From: Lysobacter oculi
GTDB taxonomy: Bacteria; Pseudomonadota; Gammaproteobacteria; Xanthomonadales; Xanthomonadaceae
Assembly (NCBI RefSeq): GCF_003293695.1
Contig: NZ_CP029556.1
Coordinates: 2,366,001-2,430,000, forward strand
DNA: 64,000 bases
Reading direction: 5' to 3'
This document shows positions 1 to 8,963 of this stretch, one piece after another (the stretch's first letter is position 1; each line of letters opens with the position of its first letter). The notes beneath the pieces were generated by a model. That model saw only the letters and a program-made list of their open reading frames with translations, had not been told where the DNA came from and ran no database searches. Both the position numbers and the translations under genes were made by a program.

Positions 1-792
1 TCGCGCGACGTGGTCGAGCAGCACTTCGCCACCTCGAAGGACGGCACCAAGGTTCCGTACTTCATCGTCCACCGCAAGGACATGAAGCTCGACGGCAGCA
101 CGCCGACCCTGCTGTACGGCTATGGCGGCTTCGAGATCTCGCTGACGCCGGGCTATTCCGGCGGCATCGGCAAGGGCTGGCTGGAGAAGGGCGGCGCCTA
201 CGTGGTCGCCAACATCCGCGGTGGTGGCGAATACGGCCCGCGCTGGCACCAGGCCGCGCTCAAGCAGAACCGCCACAAGGCCTACGAGGACTTCGCCGCG
301 GTCGCGCAGGATCTGGTCGCCCGCAAGATCACCACGGCCAAGCGCCTCGGCATCCAGGGCGGCAGCAACGGCGGCCTGCTGATGGGCAACATGCTGACGC
401 AGTACCCGGAGCTGTTCGGCGCGGTGGTGGTGCAGGTGCCGCTGCTCGACATGAAGCGCTACAGCCACCTGCTGGCCGGCGCCTCGTGGATGGCGGAATA
501 CGGCAACCCGGACAAGCCGGAGGAGTGGGCCTTCATCCGGACGTTCTCGCCCTACCACCTGTTCGATGCGTCGAAGCAGTACCCGCCGACGCTCTTCACC
601 ACCTCGACCCGCGATGACCGCGTCCACCCGGGCCATGCGCGCAAGATGATGGCGAAGATGGAAGCCGCCGGTAAGGACGTCCTCTATTACGAGAACATCG
701 AAGGCGGTCACGGCGGCGCGGCCAACAACGCGCAGCGCGCCCACATGACCGCGCTGGCCTACACCTTCCTCTGGAACGAACTCAACAAGTGA
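1..792 (+). CDS. S9 family prolyl oligopeptidase, 3' part only
   Basis: This is the C-terminal 263 residues of a serine peptidase of the prolyl oligopeptidase (S9) family; the 5' part lies outside the window and the frame is open from base 1. The alpha/beta-hydrolase catalytic domain is visible: nucleophile Ser in GGSNGG (about bases 358-375), Asp in RDDRVHPGH (about 610-635) and His in EGGHGG near the end. The glycine-rich GYGGFEISL segment near the start is typical of S9A enzymes. The family cleaves short peptides after proline. A second S9 enzyme follows 55 bases downstream on the same strand, separated by a hairpin. Confidence 0.9.
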   Translation, partial: SRDVVEQHFATSKDGTKVPYFIVHRKDMKLDGSTPTLLYGYGGFEISLTPGYSGGIGKGWLEKGGAYVVANIRGGGEYGPRWHQAALKQNRHKAYEDFAAVAQDLVARKITTAKRLGIQGGSNGGLLMGNMLTQYPELFGAVVVQVPLLDMKRYSHLLAGASWMAEYGNPDKPEEWAFIRTFSPYHLFDASKQYPPTLFTTSTRDDRVHPGHARKMMAKMEAAGKDVLYYENIEGGHGGAANNAQRAHMTALAYTFLWNELNK

Positions 793-800
793 CCCTGCAG

Positions 801-823
801 CGCCCCGCTCCGGCGGGGCGTTT
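801..823 (+). terminator. Rho-independent terminator after S9 peptidase
   Basis: A perfect 8-bp stem (cgccccgc / gcggggcg) with a TCCG loop is followed by TTT, just after the stop codon of the first peptidase. The T-run is short, so termination may be partial. Confidence 0.6.
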
Positions 824-847
824 GCATTCAGCCGCTGGAGACCGCAT

Positions 848-3034
848 ATGAATCCCAATCCCTTCGCCGTCGCGCTCGCGCTCGCCATGACCCTGACCAA
901 CGCCCAGGCCGCCCAGACACCCACCCCGCCCGACGTGGCCAAGAAGCCGCATGTCGTCAAGGCCCCGCACGGCGCCGAGCGCAACGACGAGTACTACTGG
1001 CTGCGCGACGACAAGCGCGAGGACAAGGCGATGCTCGACTACCTGAAAGCCGAGAACGCCTACGCCGATGCCTACATGGCACCGCTCAAGCCGCTGGAAG
1101 ACCGGATCTACAACGAGATCGTCGCGCGCATCAAGCAGGACGACAGCTCGGTGCCGTACCGCGACCGCGGCTGGTGGTACTACTCGCGCTTCGAGCAGGG
1201 CAAGGACTACCCGATCCACGCGCGCCGCAAGGATGGCGCGGGCGTCGATGCGGTGGCGATCCAGGCCGCCAACAACGCCGGTGATTTCAAGGGCGAGGAC
1301 GTGCTGTTCGACGTCAACGCGATGGCCGCCGGCAAGGACTACTACGCCATCAGCGGCCGCAGCGTCAGCCAGGACAACAACTGGGTGGTCTATGGCGATG
1401 ACACCAACGGCCGCCGCCAGTACACGCTGCACGTCAAGAACCTGAAGACCGGCGAGACGCTGCCGGAGGCGATCCCCGGCACCGCCGGCTACGGCGTCTG
1501 GGCCGACGACAACAAGACCTTCTTCTACATCGAGAACGACCCCAAGACCCTGCTGACCAAGCGGGTGAAGAAGCACGTGGTCGGCACCGACCCCAAGGAC
1601 GACCCGGTGGTGTACGAGGAGAAGGACGACACCTTCTACATGGGCCTCGGCCGTACCCGCGACGACAAGTACATCACCATCGTGCTCGACAGCACGGTGT
1701 CGAACGAGCAGTGGTACACGCCGGCCGCCGCGCCGGGCGGATTCAAGCTGCTGGCCAAGCGCGAGCGCGACCTTGAATACGATGCCGACCACTTCGGCGG
1801 GCGCTGGGTCATCCGCACCAACGCCGACAAGGCGACCAACTTCAAGATCGTCACCGCGCCGACCGATGCCGCCTCGCGCACCGAATGGAAGGACTGGATC
1901 GCGCACGACCCGCAGGTGTTCATCGAAGGCATCGAGCTGTTCGACGGCTTCAGCGCGGTGGCCGAGCGTTCCGGTGGCCTGGAGCGTGTGCGCATCCTGC
2001 GCGACGGCGCCAGGGACGAATACGTCAAGGCCGACGAGACCGCGTATTCGATGGGCCTCGATGTCAACGCGGAGGCCGACACCGATTGGCTGCGCTACAG
2101 CTACACCTCGCTGGCCACGCCGGGCACCACCTACGAGCTCAACGTGAAGACCGGCGAACGCCGCCAGCTCAAGCAGCAGCCGGTGCCGGGCTACGACCCG
2201 TCCAGGTACACCACCGAGCGCGTCTGGGTGCCGGCGCGTGACGGCAAGACCAAAGTCCCGGTGTCGCTGGTCTACCGCAAGGACTTCAAGCGCGACGGCA
2301 AGGCCGCCCTGCTGCAGTACGGCTACGGCAGCTATGGCGCGTCAATGGATCCGGGCTTCAGCACCACCGTGGTGAGCCTGCTCGACCGCGGCATGGTCTA
2401 TGCGCTGGCGCACATCCGTGGCGGCCAGGAAATGGGCCGCGCCTGGTACGAAGACGGCAAGATGTTCCACAAGAAGAACACCTTCACCGACTTCATCGAC
2501 GTCACCCGCTGGCTGGTGGAGAACAAGTACGCCGCCAAGGACCGCGTCGCCGCGATGGGCGGCAGCGCCGGCGGCCTGCTGATGGGCGCGGTCACCAACA
2601 TGGCGCCGCAGGACTACCGCGTGATCATTTCGCAGGTGCCGTTCGTGGACGTGGTGACGACGATGCTCGACGCCAGCATCCCGCTCACCACCGGCGAATA
2701 CGACGAGTGGGGCAACCCGGAAACCAGCAAGGAAAGCTACGAGTACATGCTCAGCTATTCCCCCTACGACAACCTGAAGAAGCAGGCCTACCCGGCGATG
2801 TTCGTCGGCACCGGCCTGTGGGATTCGCAGGTGCAGTACTGGGAACCGGCCAAGTACGTCGCCCGCCTGCGCGACCTCGACACCTCGTCGAACCCGGTGC
2901 TGTTCCGCACCAACATGGAAGCCGGCCACGGCGGCAAGTCCGGCCGCTTCCGCCGCTACCGCGAGAACGCCGAGATGTACGCGTTCATGCTCGACCAGCT
3001 CGGGGCCGCAGGCGCGGATGCCCGCACCCCCTGA
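848..3034 (+). CDS. ptrB: Oligopeptidase B-like S9 peptidase, exported
   Basis: This 728-residue S9 peptidase is closest in architecture to oligopeptidase B, which cleaves peptides after Arg or Lys. Residues 1-22 form a signal peptide ending at about AQA/AQ, so a periplasmic location is likely; the E. coli enzyme is cytosolic. The N-terminal segment HGAERNDEYYWLRDD is characteristic of the family, the middle is the beta-propeller, and the catalytic domain carries GGSAGG (Ser) and EAGHGG (His). The ATG start is the one that preserves the signal peptide. Its last 17 bases overlap the next gene. It is paralogous to the S9 peptidase upstream. Confidence 0.88.
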   Translation: MNPNPFAVALALAMTLTNAQAAQTPTPPDVAKKPHVVKAPHGAERNDEYYWLRDDKREDKAMLDYLKAENAYADAYMAPLKPLEDRIYNEIVARIKQDDSSVPYRDRGWWYYSRFEQGKDYPIHARRKDGAGVDAVAIQAANNAGDFKGEDVLFDVNAMAAGKDYYAISGRSVSQDNNWVVYGDDTNGRRQYTLHVKNLKTGETLPEAIPGTAGYGVWADDNKTFFYIENDPKTLLTKRVKKHVVGTDPKDDPVVYEEKDDTFYMGLGRTRDDKYITIVLDSTVSNEQWYTPAAAPGGFKLLAKRERDLEYDADHFGGRWVIRTNADKATNFKIVTAPTDAASRTEWKDWIAHDPQVFIEGIELFDGFSAVAERSGGLERVRILRDGARDEYVKADETAYSMGLDVNAEADTDWLRYSYTSLATPGTTYELNVKTGERRQLKQQPVPGYDPSRYTTERVWVPARDGKTKVPVSLVYRKDFKRDGKAALLQYGYGSYGASMDPGFSTTVVSLLDRGMVYALAHIRGGQEMGRAWYEDGKMFHKKNTFTDFIDVTRWLVENKYAAKDRVAAMGGSAGGLLMGAVTNMAPQDYRVIISQVPFVDVVTTMLDASIPLTTGEYDEWGNPETSKESYEYMLSYSPYDNLKKQAYPAMFVGTGLWDSQVQYWEPAKYVARLRDLDTSSNPVLFRTNMEAGHGGKSGRFRRYRENAEMYAFMLDQLGAAGADARTP

Positions 3035-3446
3035 TCCCGCGCCGGAGGCCACCCCGCCGACCCCGCCTTCGCGCGGGGTCGTGCGTTGGGGCTGGTGGCT
3101 GCTGGCCTATGTGAGCCTCGCGCTCGGGCTCATCGGCATCGTGCTGCCGGGCCTGCCCACGGTGCCGTTCGTGCTGCTCTCGGCGTTCGCGGCGGCGCGC
3201 GGTTCCACCCGCCTGCATGCCTGGCTGCTGGCGCATCGCCAGTTCGGCCCGATGATCCGCGACTGGCAGGCGAATGGCGCGGTCAGCCGTCGCGCCAAGA
3301 AACTGGCCATCACGATGATGGCGCTCTCGGCCATCGTGATGCTGCTGTTCATGCCGAACCGCTGGCTGGCCGTGCCCGGCATCGCGGTGATGGCGATCGT
3401 CGGCAACTGGCTGTGGCACCGCCCGGAACCCCGCGGCGACGCCTGA
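3018..3446 (+). CDS. DUF454 (YbaN-like) inner-membrane protein
   Basis: A 142-residue membrane protein of the DUF454/YbaN family, whose function is not known. A proline-rich N-terminus of about 20 residues is followed by a hydrophobic segment with GLIGIVLPGLPTVPFVLLSA, the family signature, and by two more hydrophobic stretches near the C-terminus. The ATG overlaps the end of the preceding peptidase by 17 bases, which suggests translational coupling. The family is usually about 125 residues, so the first 15-20 residues could be non-native and a later start is possible. Confidence 0.8.
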   Translation: MPAPPDPAPEATPPTPPSRGVVRWGWWLLAYVSLALGLIGIVLPGLPTVPFVLLSAFAAARGSTRLHAWLLAHRQFGPMIRDWQANGAVSRRAKKLAITMMALSAIVMLLFMPNRWLAVPGIAVMAIVGNWLWHRPEPRGDA

Positions 3447-3486
3447 ACCGCGGGCGCCCGCACTCCCGCCTGCCGCCGGGCCGCGC

Positions 3487-3492
3487 TACCAT
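3487..3492 (+). promoter_or_regulatory. Possible -10 (TACCAT) of lptM, leaderless
   Basis: TACCAT ends exactly 6 bases before the lptM ATG at 3499, which would place the transcription start at or next to the ATG. There is no ribosome site and no clear -35. The same spacing recurs at rsmC, bioD and copL. Confidence 0.3.
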
Positions 3493-3498
3493 CGACCC

Positions 3499-3708
3499 AT
3501 GAATATCCCCCGTCTCGCTGTCGCCGCCGCCTGCCTGATCGCGCTCGCCGCCTGCGGCAACAAGGGCCCGCTGGTCCTCCCGCAGAAGCCGCAGCCGGTC
3601 GTGACCGACCTGCCGGTGCTGCCTGCCACCGAACCCGCCGAAACCGTGCCGGCCGACCCGGTGCCGCCCGCCGAGCCCAAAGAGGCCGGCGACGGCACGC
3701 CGCGCTGA
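3499..3708 (+). CDS. lptM: LptM-like small outer-membrane lipoprotein
   Basis: A 69-residue lipoprotein. The signal peptide ends in the lipobox LAAC, followed by GNKGPLVLP, the hallmark of LptM (formerly YifL), which helps LptD/LptE mature at the outer membrane. The rest is a proline/glutamate-rich tail. It lies 3 bases before dapF, the usual position for this gene in gammaproteobacteria. No Shine-Dalgarno sequence is evident; a possible -10 six bases upstream suggests a leaderless message. Confidence 0.85.
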   Translation: MNIPRLAVAAACLIALAACGNKGPLVLPQKPQPVVTDLPVLPATEPAETVPADPVPPAEPKEAGDGTPR

Positions 3709-3711
3709 TCG

Positions 3712-4563
3712 ATGCGCTTCACCAAGATGCACGGCGCGGGCAACGACTTCGTCGTGCTCGACCTGCGCGATGGCACGCCACCGCCCGATGCCGCGCATTT
3801 CCGCCTGCTCGGTGACCGCCATTTCGGCGTCGGCTGCGACCAGATCCTGACCATCGAGCCGCCGCACGGCCGCGAGGCGCACGCGCGTTATGGCATCTGG
3901 AACAGCGATGGCAGCGCCGCCGGACAGTGCGGCAACGGTGCGCGTTGCGTCGCCGCGTGGCTGGCCCGCGAGGATACGATCGAAGACGCGTCGTTCGTCC
4001 TTGAATCGCCGGCCGGCCTGCATGTCGTCCAACGCGTCGGCGCCGAGCGCTGGCGCGTCGGCATGGGCGTGCCGCGCTTCGCGCCCGTGCAGATTCCGCT
4101 CGCCGGTTTCGATGCCGCGCAGGATGCGTACGAGGTCGATGTCGAAGGCGAGCGCATCGCCTTCGGCGCCGCCTCCATGGGTAACCCGCACGCGCTCATC
4201 GAAGTGGACGATGTCGATGCGGCGCCGGCCGCGCGCATCGGGCCCGCGCTGCAGGCCAGCCGCCACTTCCCGGATTCGGTCAACGTCGGTTTCACTGAAG
4301 TCACATCGCGCGACCACATCCGCCTGCGCGTGTTCGAGCGCGGCGCCGGCGAGACGCTCGCCTGCGGCAGCGGGGCCTGCGCCGCCGCGGCCATCCTCAT
4401 GAAACGCGGCCGCATCGACCGCCGCGCCACCGTCTCGCTGCCGGGCGGCGACCTGCTCATCGAGTGGCCGGACGATGCCGCCGGCATCGACATGACCGGC
4501 CCGGCCACCTTCGTCTTCGACGGCGTCCTCGACGCCGCATCCACTGGAACCGCATTCGCATGA
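3712..4563 (+). CDS. dapF: Diaminopimelate epimerase
   Basis: DapF converts LL- to meso-diaminopimelate for lysine and peptidoglycan synthesis in the cytoplasm. The protein has 283 residues, the usual length. Both catalytic cysteines are present: Cys73 in GQCGNGARC and Cys218 in ACGSGACA. The N-terminus [15 protein letters not shown] is canonical. Its stop codon overlaps the start of the DUF484 gene in an ATGA arrangement, so the two are probably co-translated. The order lptM-dapF-DUF484-xerC is conserved in Xanthomonadaceae. Confidence 0.97.
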   Translation: MRFTKMHGAGNDFVVLDLRDGTPPPDAAHFRLLGDRHFGVGCDQILTIEPPHGREAHARYGIWNSDGSAAGQCGNGARCVAAWLAREDTIEDASFVLESPAGLHVVQRVGAERWRVGMGVPRFAPVQIPLAGFDAAQDAYEVDVEGERIAFGAASMGNPHALIEVDDVDAAPAARIGPALQASRHFPDSVNVGFTEVTSRDHIRLRVFERGAGETLACGSGACAAAAILMKRGRIDRRATVSLPGGDLLIEWPDDAAGIDMTGPATFVFDGVLDAASTGTAFA

Positions 4564-5249
4564 ACGACACCGAGGAAAAACTGGGCGCCCACGAAGTCGC
4601 GGCCTGGCTGCGCCGGCATCCCGCCTTCCTGAAGCAGTTCCCCGACCTGTCGCTGACGCTCGTCGTGCCGCGCGAGGACGGTCCCGCCGCCTCGCTCGCC
4701 AGCTACCAGCTGGACGTGCTGCGCGACAAGAACCGCGAGTTGAACCGCCGCCTGCATGAGCTGTTCCGCAACGCGCAGGAGAACGAGCGGCTGGCCGTGC
4801 GCACCCACCAGCTGACGCTGGCGCTGATGCAGCAGAACACCGCCGCCGACACCGTGCGCGCGATGGCCGCCGCGCTGACCGAGGAATTCCAGGGCGACCT
4901 GGTGCGGGTGGTGATGTTCCGCGCCATCGACAACCTGGAGTGGAGCGACTGGCTGCGCGTGCTGCCGGAAACCGACCGCGCGCTGGAACCGTTCCGCGAT
5001 GCGCTGGGCGATGCCGATCCGCTGTGTGGCCGCCTGAACCCCGACAAGAACGCGCTGCTCTACGGCCCGCGCGTGGAGGAAGTGCAGTCGAGCGCGCTGC
5101 TGGCGCTGCCGGGCGTGGGCCTGGTCGCCATCGGCAGCCGCGACGCCAACCGCTTCTTCCCGGGCATGGGCACGCTGTTCCTGCGGATGATGGGTGAAGC
5201 CTTCACCACCGCGCTGGCCCGTTTCCGCCCGGCCGCCAGCGACGGCTGA
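4560..5249 (+). CDS. DUF484 family protein
   Basis: A 229-residue cytoplasmic protein of the DUF484 family, GAF-like in its C-terminal half, of unknown biochemical role and almost always between dapF and xerC. It begins [17 protein letters not shown], with the HPAFL segment typical of the family. A charged coiled-coil-like stretch (about residues 55-80) links to the GAF-like half. The frame is open further upstream, but the ATG overlapping the dapF stop is chosen because it gives the family N-terminus. Confidence 0.88.
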   Translation: MNDTEEKLGAHEVAAWLRRHPAFLKQFPDLSLTLVVPREDGPAASLASYQLDVLRDKNRELNRRLHELFRNAQENERLAVRTHQLTLALMQQNTAADTVRAMAAALTEEFQGDLVRVVMFRAIDNLEWSDWLRVLPETDRALEPFRDALGDADPLCGRLNPDKNALLYGPRVEEVQSSALLALPGVGLVAIGSRDANRFFPGMGTLFLRMMGEAFTTALARFRPAASDG

Positions 5250-5256
5250 TGATGCG

Positions 5257-6156
5257 ATGAGCCGCGCCGTCGCCGCCTTCCTCGACCACCTCGCGGTGGA
5301 ACGGCGGATGTCGGCGAACACGCTGGACGCCTACCGCCGCGACCTCGACGCGCTGGTGCAGTGGAGCGCCGCCGAAGCGCACGGGGATGTCGAAGCGCTC
5401 GACAGCGAGCGGCTGCGTGCCTTCATCGCCACCGAGCATCGACGCGGGCTTTCGCCCAAGTCGCTGCAGCGCCGGTTGTCGGCCTGCCGCGGCTTCTACG
5501 GCTGGCTGCTGAAACACGGGCGCATCGCCGCCAATCCCGTCGCCACGGTCCGGGCACCGAAATCCGCGCGCAAGCTGCCGCAGGTATTGGATGTCGATGA
5601 GGCGGTGCAGCTGGTCGAGCTGCCCACCGACGCGCCGCTCGGCCTGCGCGACCGCGCCATCCTGGAACTCTTCTATTCCTCCGGCCTGCGCCTGTCGGAA
5701 CTGTGCGCGTTGCGCTGGCACGCGCTCGACCTGCGCGAAGGGCTGGTCCACGTGCTCGGCAAGGGCGGCAAGGAACGGCTGGTGCCGGTCGGCTCGCATG
5801 CCTGCCGCGCGCTGGCCGACTGGCGCGCGGAATCCGCCGGCCAGGATGAGGCGCCGGTGTTTCCCGGTCGCGGTGGCGCCAAGCCGATCAGCCCGCGCGC
5901 GGTGCAATTGCGGCTCCGGCAACTCGCGCAGCGGCAGGGCATCTTCAAGCGCGTGCATCCGCATCTGCTGAGGCACAGCTTCGCCACCCATGTGCTGGAA
6001 TCCTCCGGCGACCTGCGCGGCGTGCAGGAGCTGCTCGGCCACGCCGACATCGCCACCACCCAGATCTATACGCATCTGGATTTCCAGCATCTCGCCAAGG
6101 TCTATGACGGCGCCCATCCGCGTGCGCGGCGCAAGCGGGGCAAGGACGAGGCTTGA
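5257..6156 (+). CDS. xerC: Tyrosine recombinase XerC
   Basis: XerC, with XerD, resolves chromosome dimers at dif. The protein has 299 residues, the standard size. An N-terminal SAM-like core-binding domain (about 1-95) precedes the catalytic domain with the full set: Arg145, Lys169, His236, Arg239, His262 and nucleophile Tyr271 (in TTQIYTHLD). The start is the ATG 7 bases after the DUF484 stop; the frame is open further upstream but that region belongs to DUF484. It is a useful local reference for the divergent recombinases of the island at 40-51 kb. Confidence 0.96.
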   Translation: MSRAVAAFLDHLAVERRMSANTLDAYRRDLDALVQWSAAEAHGDVEALDSERLRAFIATEHRRGLSPKSLQRRLSACRGFYGWLLKHGRIAANPVATVRAPKSARKLPQVLDVDEAVQLVELPTDAPLGLRDRAILELFYSSGLRLSELCALRWHALDLREGLVHVLGKGGKERLVPVGSHACRALADWRAESAGQDEAPVFPGRGGAKPISPRAVQLRLRQLAQRQGIFKRVHPHLLRHSFATHVLESSGDLRGVQELLGHADIATTQIYTHLDFQHLAKVYDGAHPRARRKRGKDEA

Positions 6157-6192
6157 CCGCCGTCAATGCGGCGCGCGCGGGCGCGACCGACG

Positions 6193-6450
6193 ATGCGGGG
6201 CATGGTCGAGACCATCGAAGCGTGGAAGTGCGTCGGGTGCGGTCGGCTGCAGGCCGAGCGTCCGTGCATCGGCGTGTGCACCGACAAGCGCGTCGAACTG
6301 GTCGAAGCCGCCGACTACGCCGAGCTGGCGTGGCGCGTGCAGGAGTTGGAAGCCGCGTTGGCGCTGATCGCGCGCGTCACCCCGAAGCCCGAAGCGCTCG
6401 AAGCCAGCTGGCTGGCCCTGCAGGCGCGCGCCCGCGCGTTGCTGGACTAG
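6193..6450 (+). CDS. Small cysteine-motif protein, unknown
   Basis: An acidic protein of about 85 residues (82 if it starts at the ATG at 6202). Near its N-terminus is a C-x2-C...C-x3-C pattern (KCVGC, then RPCIGVC) that could bind zinc or iron. The rest is helical (WRVQELEAALALIARV). It ends 4 bases before the hemerythrin gene, so they probably form one unit. I do not recognise the family. By context a role in iron or redox sensing is possible but unproven. Confidence 0.6.
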   Translation: MRGMVETIEAWKCVGCGRLQAERPCIGVCTDKRVELVEAADYAELAWRVQELEAALALIARVTPKPEALEASWLALQARARALLD

Positions 6451-6454
6451 ACCG

Positions 6455-6853
6455 ATGCCGCGACTTGGGGAAATCCGTGAACTGGCGCGCGAACACCATG
6501 GCGCGCTGATCCTCGCGCGTGACCTCGGGCGGCTGGCCGACGATGCCGGCGATGAGGTGCTGGCGGCGATGAACGCGCGCATCGCCCGCTACTGGAAAGA
6601 CGACATGGCGGCGCACTTCCGCCACGAGGAAGCGATCCTGCTGCGGCTGCCCGGTGTGCTGCCCGCAGAGAAGGCGATGACATTGCTGGACGACCATCAC
6701 GCGCTGGCGGCGTTGTGCGTGCGGGCGGCGGCCAACGATCTGCGCCTCGCCTCGCTGCGCAGCTTCGGCGAACGGCTGGCCGCGCATGTGCGCTTCGAGG
6801 AACGCGCGTGCTTCGACGCGCTGCAGGACGCGCTCGAAGCCACATCGCAATGA
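6455..6853 (+). CDS. Hemerythrin-domain protein
   Basis: A 132-residue single-domain hemerythrin-like protein, expected to hold a non-heme di-iron site that binds O2 or NO. Candidate ligands are spaced as in the family: HH in REHHGA near the N-terminus, H and E in HFRHEEAI, HH in DDHHAL, and H and E in AHVRFEERAC. No signal peptide or membrane segment is seen, so it should be cytoplasmic. It sits directly after the small cysteine-motif gene and is convergent with the exported protein downstream, with a hairpin between. Confidence 0.8.
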   Translation: MPRLGEIRELAREHHGALILARDLGRLADDAGDEVLAAMNARIARYWKDDMAAHFRHEEAILLRLPGVLPAEKAMTLLDDHHALAALCVRAAANDLRLASLRSFGERLAAHVRFEERACFDALQDALEATSQ

Positions 6854-6857
6854 AATA

Positions 6858-6873
6858 CGGGGCCGAAGCCCCG
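6858..6873. terminator. Bidirectional hairpin between convergent genes
   Basis: A perfect 6-bp stem (cggggc / gccccg) with a CGAA tetraloop lies between the convergent hemerythrin and exported-protein genes. There is no strong T-run on either side. Confidence 0.5.
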
Positions 6874-6883
6874 CATGACCGTC

Positions 6884-7324
6884 TTACTCGCCGGCCTTGG
6901 TGATGATGAAGCTGCCGAAGGACACGCCGAGCGTGCGGCCGGTGCCCTTGCCGGCCAGTGCCAGCGAGATGGAACCCTTGGTCACCACCTGCGCCTTGCT
7001 GGCCGCGCCGCCGCCGGCATTGGCTTCGGCCGTGGCGTAGCCGCCGATCAGGTCGTTGATGTCGAGCACCGGCGAGAACTTGCCGATGCCGTCGACGATC
7101 TTGGAGCTGCCGAAGGTCAGGCCGCCGCCCTTGGACTCGATGTTGACCTTCATCGACTTGCCGTTGTCGCAGCTGATCACGCCGTCGCCGGTGGAGCGCT
7201 TGTAGAACGCGCCGCCGCCTTGCATGTTGTATTTCAGCGTGCAGCGGACTTCCTTGGCCTGCGCGGCGGGCGCGAGGAGCAGGGCGGTGGCGACCGCGGC
7301 GGAAACCATCAGGGCGTGGCGCAT
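6884..7324 (-). CDS. Exported protein of unknown function
   Basis: A 146-residue protein with a clear signal peptide ending AQA/KEV, so periplasmic or outer-membrane associated. The mature part has two cysteines (VRCTLKY and ISCDNGK) that could form a disulfide, followed by glycine-rich, beta-prone sequence. I do not recognise a named domain, though similar proteins are common among Xanthomonadaceae. It is convergent with the hemerythrin gene and lies 34 bases downstream of the DUF3297 gene on the same strand. Confidence 0.75.
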   Translation of the reverse strand: MRHALMVSAAVATALLLAPAAQAKEVRCTLKYNMQGGGAFYKRSTGDGVISCDNGKSMKVNIESKGGGLTFGSSKIVDGIGKFSPVLDINDLIGGYATAEANAGGGAASKAQVVTKGSISLALAGKGTGRTLGVSFGSFIITKAGE

Positions 7325-7358
7325 CGGGTGGTCCTCGTGTCGGGGGTGGGAAGCGGGA

Positions 7359-7595
7359 TCAGGTGCGGAAGTAGGGTTCGACCGTGCCCTTGACCTTCAT
7401 CGTCATCGGCTGGCCGCGGCGGTCGAGCGCGCGGCCGGCGGCCACCCGCACCCAGCCTTCGCTGACGCAGTATTCCTCGACGTTCTGCCGTTCCTCGCCG
7501 TTGAAGCGGATGCCGATGCCGCGTTCGAGCAGGGCGGCGTCGTAGAACTTGCTGCGGGGATCGTTGCAGAGGCGGTCGGGGGGCGTGTCGGACAT
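7359..7595 (-). CDS. DUF3297 family protein
   Basis: A 78-residue cytoplasmic protein that begins MSDTPPDRLCNDPRSKFYD and contains GIGIRFNGEERQNVEEYCV, the signature of the DUF3297 family, whose function is unknown. The frame is open upstream for another 35 codons, but this ATG gives the family N-terminus. It is in the same direction as, and probably co-transcribed with, the exported protein gene downstream. Confidence 0.8.
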   Translation of the reverse strand: MSDTPPDRLCNDPRSKFYDAALLERGIGIRFNGEERQNVEEYCVSEGWVRVAAGRALDRRGQPMTMKVKGTVEPYFRT

Positions 7596-7732
7596 GTCGA
7601 TCAGATGTGTGCGGACTGAACCACAAGGATAAGGCCTGCCATGTCGCGATGGCCAAACAGGCGGGCTCTGGCATGATTTCATGTCGATGCGGCGGAGCAT
7701 CCGCCAGCATGGCCATTCATCGAGGATCCCCC

Positions 7733-8941
7733 GTGCCCCGTTCCCCCGTATTCCTTGCCGCCACCGCCTTTTCCCTGATCATCGCCCTGCCGCTGCATGC
7801 GCAGGTCGCGCCCACCCAGCCGGTGCAGGCCGAGCCGATGCCCGCGCAGCAGCCGGTTCAGTCGCCGACGCCGCCTTCGCAGGAACAGCCGCCGGTCGAT
7901 GCGCAAACCCCGCCGCAGACGCCGCCGGACCCGGTTTCGACGCAGGCGCCGCCCGCGCCGCCATCCAAGCCCACCGAAGAGATGGTGCCGGTCCAGGACG
8001 AGAAGCCGCTGCCGACCGCCGCCGAACAACCACCGTCCGCGCCCGCCGAGCCGTTGCCGCCGCCGACCGGTCCGGTCAAGCCAGACCTGCGCAATGACCG
8101 CACCGGTTTCGTCGGCCTGCTGCGCGCGCAGATCCTGATGGACCGCAGCTGGATCTCGCCGGGCGAGGTCGATGGCCGCGGCGGCACCAACACCACCCGC
8201 GCGATCGGCGGCTTCCAGCGCATTGCCGGCCTGCCGGTCACCGGCCGGCTGGATGACGCCACCTGGCAGGCGCTGGAGCAGCGCGGTCCGGCGCTGGTCA
8301 AGTACACGCTGACCGCCGCCGACGTGGCCGGCCCGTTCCGCCCGATGCCCGGCACGATGTACGGCAAGGCCAAGTTGCCGGCGCTGTCCTACAGCAGCAT
8401 CGGCGAGGCGCTGGGCGAACGCTTCCACATCCGTCCCGCCGCGCTGGAACAGCTCAACCCGGGCAAGGACCTGGGCGTGGCCGGCACCGAGATCATCGTG
8501 CCCAACGTGCGCGACATCCCGCGCCTGCCGCAGGCGACCCGCATCGTGGTCTCCGAGGCCGCCAAGCTGCTCATGCTGATCAACCCGGAAGGCAAGGTCT
8601 ACGCGCAGTTCCCGGTGACCACCGGCAGCGAGCGCGACCCGTTGCCGATCGGCCAGTGGGAGCTGCGCAGCGTCGCCAAGAACCCGCACTACAACTACAA
8701 CCCCAAGCTGTTCAAGGGCGCCAAGCCCGGCCCGCTGGCCACCTTGCCGCCGGGCCCGAACAGCCCGGTCGGAGTGATGTGGATGGGGCTGTCGAAGCCG
8801 CATTACGGCATCCACGGCACGCCCGAACCCGGCAGCATCAGCAAGACCCAGTCCAACGGCTGCATCCGTATGACCAACTGGTCGGTGCTGCAGGTGTCGG
8901 AAGCGGTGAGCCGCGGCACGCCGGTCACGCTGATTCCCTGA
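7733..8941 (+). CDS. L,D-transpeptidase with peptidoglycan-binding domain
   Basis: A periplasmic YkuD-family L,D-transpeptidase (about 402 residues) that would make 3-3 peptidoglycan cross-links or anchor proteins to the wall. From the N-terminus: signal peptide ending LHAQ, a long Pro/Ala/Gln-rich linker (about 20-110), a peptidoglycan-binding-like domain, and the catalytic domain with HGTPEPGSISKTQSNGCIRM, where Cys is the nucleophile. I chose the GTG start at 7733 because AGGAT lies just upstream; the in-frame ATG at 7709 is the alternative. It is followed 22 bases later by an M23 peptidase. Confidence 0.87.
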   Translation: MPRSPVFLAATAFSLIIALPLHAQVAPTQPVQAEPMPAQQPVQSPTPPSQEQPPVDAQTPPQTPPDPVSTQAPPAPPSKPTEEMVPVQDEKPLPTAAEQPPSAPAEPLPPPTGPVKPDLRNDRTGFVGLLRAQILMDRSWISPGEVDGRGGTNTTRAIGGFQRIAGLPVTGRLDDATWQALEQRGPALVKYTLTAADVAGPFRPMPGTMYGKAKLPALSYSSIGEALGERFHIRPAALEQLNPGKDLGVAGTEIIVPNVRDIPRLPQATRIVVSEAAKLLMLINPEGKVYAQFPVTTGSERDPLPIGQWELRSVAKNPHYNYNPKLFKGAKPGPLATLPPGPNSPVGVMWMGLSKPHYGIHGTPEPGSISKTQSNGCIRMTNWSVLQVSEAVSRGTPVTLIP

Positions 8942-8963
8942 TCCCCCTGCATGGAGCGATGCC

